Assembly: GCF_001412215.1 (NCBI RefSeq)
Contig: NZ_LLWP01000001.1
Coordinates: 496,001 to 560,000 of the forward strand
DNA: 64,000 nucleotides
Reading direction: 5' to 3'
DNA from: Pedobacter sp. Hv1
Lineage (GTDB): Bacteria; Bacteroidota; Bacteroidia; Sphingobacteriales; Sphingobacteriaceae
The first letter of the stretch is position 1. Each line of letters opens with the position of its first letter. Of this stretch, positions 1-9,396 are shown piece by piece. Made by a program: the position numbers and the translations under genes. The notes beneath the pieces are model-generated. The model was not told the origin of the DNA. It saw only the letters and a program-made list of their open reading frames with translations, and searched no databases.

Positions 1-813
1 GAGGTTCAGTCCACCGCCATATCGTGCATTCCGACTCGAACCTCCATTTAAATTAACCGTACCATTCAGGCCAATGGCCTTGTTTTTTTTCATCTGGATA
101 TTGATGATCCCCCCATTACCAGCCGCATCATATTTAGCCGATGGATTAGACATGATCTCTATCTTTGAAATTGAATTTGAGTTGGTACCCTTTAATAAGG
201 TACTCAGCTCTTTTGGCGAAAGGTAGGTTGATTTGCCATTAATGAGCACCATTACCCCTGGCCTGCCTTTGAGTGATATTTTCCCATCGTCATCTACTTT
301 TACGCCTGGCGCTTTTTGAAGCAGTTCCAAAGCGGTATTTCCGTCAGAAAGGATACTGTTTTCTATGTTGAGAACGGTTTTATCTATCGTTTGTTCAATC
401 AGTTTTTTTTGTGCCTGTATGGTAATTCCTTTTAAGGCTGTAGCATCTTCTGTTAATATCAGTTGGCCCAGATCCAATTTTTCTTGCAATTTGAACAAAG
501 GACCATTGAAACTTTTAAATCCCATAGCACTAATGCTCAATTGATAGTTTCCATCGTTTAAGCCTGTAAAAACAAATAGGCCAAGACTATCACTTAAGGT
601 TCCTTTTAAAACTTTCCCCTCTGCCGATTTAAGTGAGATGGATGCATAGGCAACAGGTCCTTGTTGGTTACCTATCAACTTTCCTTTTACCTCGCCATTG
701 GCCTGTGCAGCTACAGTTAAACAGCTAGTTATCAAGAGCAATAGGCAGCTTGCAAAGCACATAACTCTCCTTGCAGCAGGAATTTCTCCTGCTAAATTGA
801 TATTGAATTGCAT
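1..813 (-). CDS. TonB-dependent outer-membrane receptor family protein, partial (C-terminus beyond window)
   Basis: I translated this from the ATG at 813 to the window edge: 271 codons without a stop. An N-terminal hydrophobic stretch (about residues 15-36, ending TVAAQA) looks like a signal peptide. A carboxypeptidase-regulatory-like beta-sandwich follows (about 38-125, GEVKGKLIGNQQG), then a plug-like segment with LQKAPGVKVDDDGKISLKGRPG and SNPSAKYDAAGNGGIINI. That is the usual start of the outer-membrane beta-barrel family related to TonB receptors. The barrel lies outside the window. The gene starts 10 bases after the PepSY gene, so it is probably the last visible member of the minus-strand uptake operon. 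Its substrate cannot be told from the visible part. Confidence 0.85.
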   Translation of the reverse strand, partial: MQFNINLAGEIPAARRVMCFASCLLLLITSCLTVAAQANGEVKGKLIGNQQGPVAYASISLKSAEGKVLKGTLSDSLGLFVFTGLNDGNYQLSISAMGFKSFNGPLFKLQEKLDLGQLILTEDATALKGITIQAQKKLIEQTIDKTVLNIENSILSDGNTALELLQKAPGVKVDDDGKISLKGRPGVMVLINGKSTYLSPKELSTLLKGTNSNSISKIEIMSNPSAKYDAAGNGGIINIQMKKNKAIGLNGTVNLNGGSSRNARYGGGLNL

Positions 814-823
814 AAAAAATGAT

Positions 824-1951
824 TTAGTTTAAAACCGGTTTTGGTTTAGTTTTTTTGGTCTTTTTCTTTTTACCCCACCAGATATAAAAACCAGTTATGG
901 GCAAACTGGCACAGATTAAACTGGCCAAAAAGTACATAATTTTAGTAGTAAGGCCTCCAAAGGCACCTACATGAAGCGAATAATTAAGTTTCCGAACCTG
1001 ATCTGCAAATTTGAGCTCTTCCAGTTTTTTATTAGAATTGGCCATTAAGCTTAAGTTACTTGGGTCAAAATATAGATCTCTCCAATAGCCATTGATCATA
1101 TCTGTACAAGCATAAATCGGTTCGTCTGGTTTCTCATTAAAACTTACAATGATCTGGTCTTTGTTATGCTGGGCAATCTCTTTTGTTACCTTGTGCCAAA
1201 TCAGATCTGCATTTTGTAAGGCTGTATTTGTTGATGGTTTTATCGTATTGATTTCGGGCCTTTTACCGGGCTTACCCGCTCCTCCTGTTAGCCAGTAAAA
1301 ACCATCAGAGAACCAAGCAAAACTCATGATCAATGCGGTAATGGCCATTAATAAAGCCAAGAGTAAGGAATAGAAGCCCAATACATTATGAAGGTCATAA
1401 TTAATGCGTTTAAACTTGGCTTTCCACTTGATCTTAAAACTTTGGTCTTTGCCTGCTTTGTTCCATTTTTTTGGCCACCATAAAATGATGCCCGTAACTA
1501 AGAGGATAAAGAAGATGAATGTTCCCCAGCCTACAATATATTCGCCAATTTCTTCGGGAAACCATAAATGAAAATGCCCTTCGTCTATAAAATGGAAAAA
1601 ATCTTCGTGGTCTACCATCGCTACCACTTCTGCAGTATAGGGATTAACATAAACTACCGAATCAGAATTTAAACTAAACTGGGCAGTTCTATTTTCTCCA
1701 TGGTACCAAACAGAATGGATCTTTTTACCCGGTAAAGCTTTCTCTACCGATTGGTACAATACAGAAGGAGCCAATACTTTTTGATTGGGCTGTTTTTCTA
1801 CATGTAACCACGAAGAGGTGAGACTTTTGATTTCTTGCTCAAAAACCAAAATACAGCCTGTTATACCCAATACAATAACCACCACGCCAGAGGCTAAACC
1901 TAGCCATAAATGGAGCCATGCATTTATTTTTTTTAAGATCTTAACAAACAT
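824..1951 (-). CDS. PepSY-associated TM domain protein (PiuB-like, putative ferric-siderophore reductase)
   Basis: The 375-residue protein has a first membrane helix at about 14-38, two more near 135-160 and 188-215, and a last one near 335-358. Large extracytoplasmic segments lie between them. The pattern (HLWLGLASG, GWGTFIFFILLVTGIILWWP, NYDLHNVLGFY, SLHVGAFGGL, GFYIWW) is that of the PepSY-associated TM family. Members commonly sit beside siderophore receptors and are thought to move electrons in the inner membrane to release iron from siderophores. Here the gene lies between a DUF4374-like lipoprotein and a TonB-type gene, which fits that role. The reductase activity is inferred from family and context. 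The lysine-rich tail is cytoplasmic. Confidence 0.85.
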   Translation of the reverse strand: MFVKILKKINAWLHLWLGLASGVVVIVLGITGCILVFEQEIKSLTSSWLHVEKQPNQKVLAPSVLYQSVEKALPGKKIHSVWYHGENRTAQFSLNSDSVVYVNPYTAEVVAMVDHEDFFHFIDEGHFHLWFPEEIGEYIVGWGTFIFFILLVTGIILWWPKKWNKAGKDQSFKIKWKAKFKRINYDLHNVLGFYSLLLALLMAITALIMSFAWFSDGFYWLTGGAGKPGKRPEINTIKPSTNTALQNADLIWHKVTKEIAQHNKDQIIVSFNEKPDEPIYACTDMINGYWRDLYFDPSNLSLMANSNKKLEELKFADQVRKLNYSLHVGAFGGLTTKIMYFLASLICASLPITGFYIWWGKKKKTKKTKPKPVLN

Positions 1952-1981
1952 GAGATTGGTTTTTGAGCAATTAATCTATTC

Positions 1982-3187
1982 TTATTTCATTCTTTCAAAA
2001 CGAGATAGTGAGTTTACACCATCCAATTTTAAACCTCTTTTTGCCACTTGGCTTGATAAGCTATACTGATAGATATAAAAACCATCTGCAGTTTTTGCTG
2101 CGATATAAACATGATCTCCTTCTACAATTACGTTTTCGGTATAAGCACCTGCAACACTCCTAGGCATGTTGATTTTTGTTTTGGTTTGACTAACCACATC
2201 AACCACATAATAATCTGTAATAAATTTGGTTGAGTAAGCTGATGAGCCATCAATCTGTGTTTTATCTACTATTTTAACAATGGCTTTACCGTTACCAGCG
2301 TTGAATAAGCCCAATGCTTCTTCTTTTGTTCTATCGGTTAATTCATAGAAATAATTTGCATCTACAGCAGTACTGCCATTGTTTACTTTATAAATAGCAA
2401 ATGGCTTATTCTGCATTGCTGTTGACCAAATGGTCGGAGAATTTAAGAAATAGGCTGTTCCATTATAATTAAATGCGCCCGGCATGTGTAAGGTATAGTG
2501 GCTAGGGAAATTGAAACGTGCATCTTTGGTTACTGTAATGTTGTTCATTGCAGGATAATCAATAGCTGCCAAATAACTTTCGTTTACAGAAAGATCTGTT
2601 GCATCTGCATTGCTGGTATAACTGATGTATAATTTATTGCCTACAAAAGTGGCACTGTTACCCCAATAATAGTAACCAGTTGGTGGCACTGGGATATTGA
2701 TGTTACCATTTGCTGTAAAGGTCATGGTTTCTACATTTAAGGTAGCATATTCATATTGTTTACCACCGTTTACACTAAAGAAAATTAAAGTTTTATCGTC
2801 TTTCCAAATGTAAAAACTCGACCAATAGGCCCAACTAATTTTGTTAAAAGGAATTTCTTTTACTGTAGTGATCTTCTTGTTATCTGAAGTAAATTTGACC
2901 AAGTTACCAGCACTATTGGTTGCATAATAATAACCTCCTTTGGCAGTTACCACTGTTAAATCTGTTTCAACACCATTACCTGCTGTTGTGGCTGTACCTT
3001 CGGTTAGTGAGGCTGCATGTAAAATATAAGTAGCTGATGGCGTACCGGCAGTAACTAAAAAACTATAGTCTTTTTCTGCGGTTTCTGGTGGATTAACAGG
3101 ATCTGATTTTTTTGAGCAGGAAGAAAATCCTAGCATCGCAAACATTAAAGCAACTAATAAGATTTGATTTTTGTTAGTTTTTAACAT
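1982..3187 (-). CDS. DUF4374-like lipoprotein
   Basis: The 401-residue protein begins with a lipoprotein signal (MLAFLGFSSCS-type lipobox around residues 18-25, Cys about 24). The rest looks like repeated beta-propeller-type strands with segments such as YILHAASLTEG and VVEGDHVYIAAKTADGFYIYQYSL. I take it to be DUF4374, a family often found beside TonB receptors in Bacteroidota, with no established biochemical role. It lies 34 bases downstream of the TonB receptor and 30 bases upstream of the PepSY gene. It resembles the protein at 5703-6917 in length, in the YxL(A/H)A opening and in the closing QYxLxxxxxKGLxL motif, so the locus carries two divergent copies flanking the receptor. Confidence 0.75.
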   Translation of the reverse strand: MLKTNKNQILLVALMFAMLGFSSCSKKSDPVNPPETAEKDYSFLVTAGTPSATYILHAASLTEGTATTAGNGVETDLTVVTAKGGYYYATNSAGNLVKFTSDNKKITTVKEIPFNKISWAYWSSFYIWKDDKTLIFFSVNGGKQYEYATLNVETMTFTANGNINIPVPPTGYYYWGNSATFVGNKLYISYTSNADATDLSVNESYLAAIDYPAMNNITVTKDARFNFPSHYTLHMPGAFNYNGTAYFLNSPTIWSTAMQNKPFAIYKVNNGSTAVDANYFYELTDRTKEEALGLFNAGNGKAIVKIVDKTQIDGSSAYSTKFITDYYVVDVVSQTKTKINMPRSVAGAYTENVIVEGDHVYIAAKTADGFYIYQYSLSSQVAKRGLKLDGVNSLSRFERMK

Positions 3188-3221
3188 GATTTTATTGTTT
3201 TTTATGATGAATTGGGTTAAA

Positions 3222-5609
3222 CTATTTGATAAAATATCTCAGTTTGATGGCGAAAGAGCGCCCTGGCTTTTGAAGTCTAAAATTATCGTAGGCCAGCTCA
3301 TTGGTCACATTGAAGGATTCTAAAGCAACATTGTATTTCCCATTTTTTAAAGAATAGGAAACAGCAACATTGTGGATCAATTGAGAAGGAATTTTATTTC
3401 TTGATTCGGCACTCCCTCTACTTTCCCAGTTTAGATAAAACCAGTTCACAAACTGTGATGATGCATTGAACTGTAGGCGAGTATCCTTGCCAAAAACATC
3501 ATTTTTACCAATACTAAAATTGGCATTGCCATACAACCAGGGCTGGTTGGGTACACGGTCTTGATAAGTAGCATCTTTTAGTCCAGTACCCAATTCAAAT
3601 TGTTGGTTATTGATGGCATTTTGATAAGTAGCATTTACCGAGAACTCTAACAGATCGCTATAATTGTAACGAATTTCGGCCTCAGCACCATTAATTTTAG
3701 CACGCCCTAGGTTAGCGTAGTTAGAATAAAGACCACCAACCGTAAAATAGATAAAGTCTTTTGCGTTTCTATAGAAATAACTTCCTTCTACATTCAAACG
3801 GTGTTCGTTAATTTTGTGACTTAAATAGACCCCAACATTTAGGTTATCGCTACTTTCTGGTTTGAGGTCTTTGTTTGAGGCTACATCTATTCCATTGCCA
3901 AATAATTCATCTCCTTCTTGTAAACGGTAGGCATGCTCGTAAGATGCCTTGATGCCAAATTGTGCTGTAATTTTAAATCGAGAGGCAATTCCATAACCGA
4001 TAAAGTTTTGCGCTAGTTCAGAATCTGATTTTAACCAACTGTTATCCGGGCTAAAGTATACCGCATTACGTACAAATGCATTAAAATTATAATACTTGGC
4101 AAACAAGGTGTTGCTCCATCTTTTTCCCAAAAGGTTGTTCTGCAATGCGATACCGATAATATTTTTACCAATCGTATTGGGTTCATCAAAAGAATTGTTT
4201 TTAACGGTACCCAAATCTTCTGTTGCACTACGGGCAAAGTAATTATAGGTGTAGTTAAGGTTTAAACTATTGTTGCTATTCAGCTCGTAGGCAAAATTAG
4301 CCCTTGCAATAGCTGCCTCATTTTTATAATGGTAAATGGTTTTGATATCGTTTATTTCTCCAGAAATAGGTTCGGGTCTACCCTTTCCACCCCATCCATA
4401 CAAATAAGAAGAGGTATCGGCTACATTAGAACGATTAATAGAATACGAAGCAGTTGCATTAACCGTTAACCCATTAACCAGAAAATTTTGTTTTTTATAC
4501 TTTAACGCTGGCATAAAAAATTGCTCCCTGTTGTTTACCTGACCATAAACCTTATCTTGGTTTACCCCTGTTTGTACTTCTTTATAGAGGTTGGAATAAG
4601 TAAAACTTAGAGATATGATATCGGCCCATTTTTTGTCTACCAGACCAACATCTGCCTGTCCCATGGTAGAGCGGTAGGCACTATGGAAACGACGAGCATC
4701 TTTAAGCACAACTTGATCGCCTTCTGTTACTTTAATGGCCGCATTGTATTTTGGATTGTTGCGCATTAAATAATCATTATCAGAATAATTGTTAAAAGCA
4801 TTGATATTGATCCTTAATCCGGTTTTTTCATCGGTAAAACGACCAGCTAAAGCTGCCCTACTGCTATTAAAAGAACCATAACTGATACTGGCATCTAAAA
4901 ATCTCTTCGTATTTTGATTGGTCACGATGTTCACTGCTCCACCAAGTGCATCGGCCCCAAGTTCTACAGGCACCACCCCTTTGTATACTTCAATTCTTTC
5001 GGCCAGATTTACAGGAATATTGTTGAGCCCCATTGCACTGCCAAAAGTTTCCATAGGTATGCCATCTAAGAAAAATCTAACCTGTTTACCTGATAAGCCA
5101 TTGAGCGAAAAATTAAAATCAGAACCCATACCACCTTGTTCTCGTACTTTTACGCCAGTACTTCGGTTCAAGAGTTGATTAAGATCTGTAGTTGTATTTA
5201 AGAATAGCTTGGTTTCAATACCGTTTACACTAAAACCCGATTCCTTTAAGGCCACTATTTTGGTTTGCCCCTTCACTGCAATTGTGTTCAGATTCTGTCC
5301 ATCCTGTTTCACCACAAAATCTAGGTTGAGGTGTGCTCCTGCTTCTAGTTTCAATTGTTTGGTATGGTTAACTTTACCTAAATAAGAAACAACCAGGGTA
5401 TAACTTCCAGGTTTCAGGTCCAATAATTGATAAAATCCTTCTTCATTGGTGGCAGTCCCGATTTTTGTATTTTTAAGTACAACAGATACACCTTCAACCT
5501 TTGCTAAGCTATCGGTAACTACACCAGAGATCGAAGATTTTTGTTGAGCGAATGCAAATAAGGAGTTAAGTAGAAATAAAAATGAAAGTATAATTTTACG
5601 GAATAACAT
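3222..5609 (-). CDS. TonB-dependent siderophore-type receptor
   Basis: The 795-residue outer-membrane protein has a signal peptide (residues 1-21, ending FAFAQQ), a carboxypeptidase-regulatory-like domain (about 25-110, ISGVVTDSLAKVEGVSVVLK), a plug domain (about 125-230, with NQLLNRSTGVKVREQGGMG and RIEVYKGVVPVELGADALGGAVNIVT) and a C-terminal beta-barrel ending in a strand with terminal aromatic residues (KLRYFIK). Length and order are those of TonB-dependent receptors that import iron-siderophores or similar large ligands. It lies downstream of an ECF sigma/anti-sigma pair and is followed by a PepSY gene, which supports iron uptake. The ligand cannot be read from the sequence. There is a 93-base gap upstream. 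Confidence 0.93.
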   Translation of the reverse strand: MLFRKIILSFLFLLNSLFAFAQQKSSISGVVTDSLAKVEGVSVVLKNTKIGTATNEEGFYQLLDLKPGSYTLVVSYLGKVNHTKQLKLEAGAHLNLDFVVKQDGQNLNTIAVKGQTKIVALKESGFSVNGIETKLFLNTTTDLNQLLNRSTGVKVREQGGMGSDFNFSLNGLSGKQVRFFLDGIPMETFGSAMGLNNIPVNLAERIEVYKGVVPVELGADALGGAVNIVTNQNTKRFLDASISYGSFNSSRAALAGRFTDEKTGLRININAFNNYSDNDYLMRNNPKYNAAIKVTEGDQVVLKDARRFHSAYRSTMGQADVGLVDKKWADIISLSFTYSNLYKEVQTGVNQDKVYGQVNNREQFFMPALKYKKQNFLVNGLTVNATASYSINRSNVADTSSYLYGWGGKGRPEPISGEINDIKTIYHYKNEAAIARANFAYELNSNNSLNLNYTYNYFARSATEDLGTVKNNSFDEPNTIGKNIIGIALQNNLLGKRWSNTLFAKYYNFNAFVRNAVYFSPDNSWLKSDSELAQNFIGYGIASRFKITAQFGIKASYEHAYRLQEGDELFGNGIDVASNKDLKPESSDNLNVGVYLSHKINEHRLNVEGSYFYRNAKDFIYFTVGGLYSNYANLGRAKINGAEAEIRYNYSDLLEFSVNATYQNAINNQQFELGTGLKDATYQDRVPNQPWLYGNANFSIGKNDVFGKDTRLQFNASSQFVNWFYLNWESRGSAESRNKIPSQLIHNVAVSYSLKNGKYNVALESFNVTNELAYDNFRLQKPGRSFAIKLRYFIK

Positions 5610-5702
5610 TTTTTTGTGCGTTTATACTAGGTGGTAGCATAAACCTCACTTTGGCGAAGGTTGACAACGAAAAAAAATGAAATTTTTCTAATCTTGGTGC
5701 AA

Positions 5703-6917
5703 TCAATCTATTCTTAAGATATAATCGGTACTGCCATTTAATTGTAGTCCTTTTTGAAGTACCTTGGTTTTAAGGTGATACTGCCAGATATAATTACCCT
5801 CAGTTTTAGAATTGATCGCGATATAAACTACATCTCCCTCAACAATGATACAGTTCTTACGGGTACCTCTATCTAAGGGAAGTTTTAATCTTTCTATCAC
5901 TTTACGGTTCAGTACATCAATTAGGTAATAGCTAAAATGTGCCGTTTCGTAATGGTCGTTAAGGTCTTTATATAAGTCTTTTCGTTCGCTTCTTACAATC
6001 GCATAGTTATGGCCAACATACCAGATCCCATAGGCATGGTTCTGAATAATTGAACCAGACAAATCGAAAAAATAATTCTGGTCTATTTGCTGTTCTCCTC
6101 TTTGAATGCGCATTAAGGCCGTAGGTAACTCTGGTCTATTACCTAGCGCAATACCCGGACAGGTCATTACATAATAATTGCCCTGTTCATCGTTAAAGGA
6201 ATAAGGTTGAATGGTATTGATACCACCGGGATAGGTAGAACGTGTATCCTTCGTTAATTTTTCTGCCTTCATTTCCGGGTATTTCAACGTCGAAAGATAA
6301 ACCGTATCACTGGTATGGTAACTAGAGGGGCTTAACAATTGATGATAGGTATAACCCACAAATAATTGGTTGTTTCTACGCTCCACCACACCTACAGAAA
6401 TATTGTTGAAAATACCCTGAGGTTTTGGAATGTCCATTTTGCCAGCCTTTACCACTTTCATATTTGTGGTTGTAATTAAATTATAAACCACTTCAGAATC
6501 TTTGATATGGTTTAAACCGGTAAGTAAAAGGGTATCACTACCAAACCATTCAAAGTTTTCTATCGAAAAGTTTTTCAGTGTGATGGCAGCTATTTGTTTT
6601 AGCTTTTTATTGTTGATGGTATATTTTGCAAATTGTCCTGTTCGCTCATCCAAATCATAATAATAACCATCTTTTACCAAATCAGCCCTACTAATTTGAT
6701 CTGCATCAATTGCTACACCATCATTTTCTGGGCTTAAAGTACCAGTTGCTAAAGAAGAAGTTTCTATCAAGTAATTACTCCCATCTTTTGCCAAGATGTA
6801 AAGACTATATTTAGGCGCTAACTGGGCAGTTTTATCTTGAGGATGTTGAGTACAACCAAAAATCACAGCAAAAAGCAAACACGAAAAAAATAGCCTCAGC
6901 TTAGATCTTAAATTCAT
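5703..6917 (-). CDS. DUF4374-like lipoprotein (first copy)
   Basis: The 404-residue protein starts with a lipoprotein signal (about residues 7-23, AVIFGCT, Cys about 22). The mature part has propeller-like strands similar to the second copy downstream, with YILAKDGSNYLIETSSLATG near the start and VVYIAINSKTEGNYIWQYHL near the end. Its start overlaps the anti-sigma gene by 17 bases, so the two are probably translationally coupled. It may be a surface-exposed partner of the receptor encoded next; that is inference. The family assignment is moderate because I rely on shared motifs with the 1982-3187 protein and on context. Confidence 0.7.
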   Translation of the reverse strand: MNLRSKLRLFFSCLLFAVIFGCTQHPQDKTAQLAPKYSLYILAKDGSNYLIETSSLATGTLSPENDGVAIDADQISRADLVKDGYYYDLDERTGQFAKYTINNKKLKQIAAITLKNFSIENFEWFGSDTLLLTGLNHIKDSEVVYNLITTTNMKVVKAGKMDIPKPQGIFNNISVGVVERRNNQLFVGYTYHQLLSPSSYHTSDTVYLSTLKYPEMKAEKLTKDTRSTYPGGINTIQPYSFNDEQGNYYVMTCPGIALGNRPELPTALMRIQRGEQQIDQNYFFDLSGSIIQNHAYGIWYVGHNYAIVRSERKDLYKDLNDHYETAHFSYYLIDVLNRKVIERLKLPLDRGTRKNCIIVEGDVVYIAINSKTEGNYIWQYHLKTKVLQKGLQLNGSTDYILRID

Positions 6918-7551
6918 TAATAATTTGCTTTTGGATAATTGGTGGAAGATCGATCAGGTTTTTTTCATTGATGATGATGACTTGATCTTTTCCATCCTTA
7001 CCTTTTAAAATGATATAGGTCTGTCCCTTTTTAAACGACATCTTTTTTGTAGCACCTGTAAATTCTAATTCAATATCTTCTTTAGGTTGGATCAGTAAGC
7101 TTCCAGCCAGATCAACAATACCTGTTAATTGATCAATTTTGGCCGAGGTATTAGGGCCAACCGAAAGTTTGAAATCTTTAGAATCAACATATTTAACCTG
7201 TATCCCAGAAGTATTTTCTACATCTACCCATTGCAATACGCTATTTTTTGAATTGTGCTGATAAATAGCTACTCCAGAAATGAGCAATACAAAAACAATA
7301 GAAGCTGCAATGGCCCCTTTCCAGAATTGGAACCTCGCTGTTCTTTGTTGCTGAATAGGATGGTTTTCTTGCGGTAAAATCGTTCTGATTTCATCCCACA
7401 TCTGAACTTTATGTAATTCCTTTTCGGTTTCGTTAAAATCTACCAATTCTTCGCCATCATCATTAAATAGCCATTGTTGTACAAATTCCTTTTCTTCAGA
7501 ACTGCATTCGTCTCTATGGAATTTTTCAATTAGCTCTTTACTGATTTTCAT
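6901..7551 (-). CDS. FecR-like anti-sigma factor, short form
   Basis: The protein has an N-terminal cytoplasmic helical region (MKISKELIEKFHRDECSSEE, typical of sigma-binding FecR N-termini), one membrane helix at about 78-96 (GAIAASIVFVLLISGVAIYQ) and a periplasmic beta-rich part of about 115 residues. I chose the ATG at 7551, since MKISKELIEKF is the usual FecR opening; a start at 7587 would add 12 residues. Bacteroidota FecR proteins are usually 320-400 residues with a C-terminal DUF4974 signalling domain. This one, at 216, seems to lack it. It is 105 bases downstream of its sigma factor and overlaps the next gene. It probably relays receptor occupancy to the sigma factor. Confidence 0.8.
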   Translation of the reverse strand: MKISKELIEKFHRDECSSEEKEFVQQWLFNDDGEELVDFNETEKELHKVQMWDEIRTILPQENHPIQQQRTARFQFWKGAIAASIVFVLLISGVAIYQHNSKNSVLQWVDVENTSGIQVKYVDSKDFKLSVGPNTSAKIDQLTGIVDLAGSLLIQPKEDIELEFTGATKKMSFKKGQTYIILKGKDGKDQVIIINEKNLIDLPPIIQKQIINEFKI

Positions 7552-7656
7552 CTGTTGATCATTTGTCTGTATTGGTAATGAAACCAAGTCAGGCTTTTAA
7601 AGTCTGAACAAATATAAGTAGCATAAGTAAAGGTTTTACGAAAGTCGATCACAAAT

Positions 7657-8202
7657 TTATATGGCATAATTAACCAGGTTCTCTCTCAATACGCCCAATG
7701 CTTTATTGATATGGTATTGTACTGCACGTTCGCTAATGGCCAATTCTTCTGCAATTTCCTTATTAGAGAGCCCCTTCTCTCTACTCATTTGGAATACTCT
7801 TTTACATTGACAAGGTAATGTATCAACCAAGATATTTACTTTTTCGGTAAGGTTGTTAAACAACACTTTTTCTTCCGTACAGTTAGAAGAAAGGCTACAG
7901 TCTTGAAATTTGATACAGATATGTTTTTCTTGGTTCACCTTATTTCTAATGTACTCGAAGGTTTTAAATTTAGCACTTCTTAACAAATAGCGCTGAATAT
8001 CGGCTATTTCAAGTTCATTCCTTCTTTCCCATAAGGATTTAAAGATATCCTGTACCATTTCTTTGGCGGGTTCTACCTCTCTAATGTTATTGTAACAAAC
8101 AGCATAAACTTTTTCCCAATACAATTGATAGACTTTTTCAAAAGTAGTGCTATCTATTTTTAAGGTTAAGGAATCAGTAGTTGTGCTTGTAAAAAGTGGC
8201 AA
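7657..8202 (-). CDS. ECF RNA polymerase sigma factor (FecI-like)
   Basis: The 181-residue protein has a sigma-70 region 2 (about 22-85, YQLYWEKVYAVCYNNI, DIFKSLWERR) and a region 4 helix-turn-helix (about 125-175, SREKGLSNKEIAEELAISER). It is the Bacteroidota FecI type paired with FecR. The only in-frame start before region 2 is a TTG at 8202. A TAnnTTTG box at 8225-8232 places the transcript start only about 15 bases upstream, which supports it. It heads the minus-strand uptake locus and probably directs transcription of the receptor genes under FecR control. Confidence 0.9.
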   Translation of the reverse strand: MPLFTSTTTDSLTLKIDSTTFEKVYQLYWEKVYAVCYNNIREVEPAKEMVQDIFKSLWERRNELEIADIQRYLLRSAKFKTFEYIRNKVNQEKHICIKFQDCSLSSNCTEEKVLFNNLTEKVNILVDTLPCQCKRVFQMSREKGLSNKEIAEELAISERAVQYHINKALGVLRENLVNYAI

Positions 8203-8224
8203 ATCGAATATATTTAATCTGCCG

Positions 8225-8232
8225 CAAATATA
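8225..8232 (-). promoter_or_regulatory. Bacteroidota -7 promoter box upstream of the sigma gene
   Basis: On the minus strand this reads TATATTTG, an exact match to the Bacteroidota -7 consensus TAnnTTTG. I see no clear TTG -33 element at the right spacing. Confidence 0.45.
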
Positions 8233-8326
8233 TACTATTTAGACTAAATATAAATAATAAACTCCAATTTACTACAGCTTTGATACAATGATGACCCGCT
8301 TTTTACCAAAAGAGAATTGGAATGGG

Positions 8327-9322
8327 TTATTCGTTAATGGCTTTCCACAACATATCTTTCAACTCTGTTATCCCTTGCTGGGCAACGGCCGAAATAAATA
8401 TAAAAGGCATATTTGGTAAATCGGCCTTCATTTCTGCTTTGAGCTCTTCGTCCAACATATCAGATTTGGTGATGGCCAATAAATGAGGTTTTTGCATCAA
8501 TTCTGGGTTGAATTGTTGCAGTTCATTTTTTAAGATTTCGTATTCTTCTTTGATACTTCTGCTCGTATCTGCCGGAACCATAAAAAGCAATACAGAATTA
8601 CGTTCAATATGGCGCAAAAATCTAAAGCCTAATCCTTTTCCTTTTGATGCGCCTTCAATAATCCCCGGAATATCTGCCATAACAAAAGATTTTCCATTGC
8701 GATAAGAAACAATGCCTAAGTTGGGTACTAAGGTTGTAAAAGGATAATCGGCAATTTCTGGCTTTGCAGCCGATAAAACAGACAATAAAGTTGATTTCCC
8801 AGCATTTGGGAAACCTACCAAACCCACATCAGCCAATACTTTCAGCTCCAAAACCATCCATTCTTCTTTTCCCTGTTCTCCAGGTTGTGCAAAGCGTGGG
8901 GTTTGTAAGGTTGGTGTTTTAAAGTGCCAGTTACCTAAGCCACCTCTACCACCAGGGGTTAATATTTTGGTTTCGCCATCTGCTGTAATTTCGAACAGGA
9001 TATTTCCTGTTTCTGCATCACGGGCAATGGTTCCCAATGGCACTTCTAAGATTTCGTCTGCTCCGGTTTTGCCAGTTTTCTGGCTACTTCCACCACTCAT
9101 TCCATCTTCGGCAATAATGTGCTTGCGGTATTTTAAATGCAGTAAAGTCCAAAACTGGGCGTTTCCTTTTAAAATAATGTGTCCACCTCTTCCACCATCA
9201 CCACCATCTGGCCCGCCGGTTGAGGTCAGTTTGTCACGATGCAAATGTGCAGAACCTGCCCCCCCTTTACCAGAACGACAACATATTTTTACGTAATCTA
9301 CAAAATTTGATCCCTGTGACAT
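8327..9322 (-). CDS. obgE: Obg-family GTPase
   Basis: The 331-residue protein has the glycine-rich Obg fold at the N-terminus (about 5-160, [21 protein letters not shown]). A GTPase domain follows with the P-loop at residues 170-178 (GFPNAGKST), switch region and G3 (DIPGIIEGA), G4 (TKSD) and G5 (SAVAQ). Obg proteins act in large ribosomal subunit maturation and growth control. It ends at the G domain, with no C-terminal extension domain. It lies downstream of adk on the same strand, but a terminator-like hairpin separates them. The ATG at 9322 gives the standard [11 protein letters not shown] opening. Confidence 0.97.
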   Translation of the reverse strand: MSQGSNFVDYVKICCRSGKGGAGSAHLHRDKLTSTGGPDGGDGGRGGHIILKGNAQFWTLLHLKYRKHIIAEDGMSGGSSQKTGKTGADEILEVPLGTIARDAETGNILFEITADGETKILTPGGRGGLGNWHFKTPTLQTPRFAQPGEQGKEEWMVLELKVLADVGLVGFPNAGKSTLLSVLSAAKPEIADYPFTTLVPNLGIVSYRNGKSFVMADIPGIIEGASKGKGLGFRFLRHIERNSVLLFMVPADTSRSIKEEYEILKNELQQFNPELMQKPHLLAITKSDMLDEELKAEMKADLPNMPFIFISAVAQQGITELKDMLWKAINE

Positions 9323-9339
9323 AACAACTTATTTTAAAA

Positions 9340-9375
9340 CAAAAAAGCGGGAAGAACTGAACAATCTTTCCCGCT
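9340..9375 (-). terminator. Rho-independent terminator between adk and obgE
   Basis: On the minus strand AGCGGGAAAGA pairs with TCTTCCCGCT across a 9-base loop and is followed by TTTTTTG. It lies 22 bases after the adk stop and 18 bases before obgE. Confidence 0.75.
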
Positions 9376-9396
9376 ATCCTTTATCCTGATTATATT

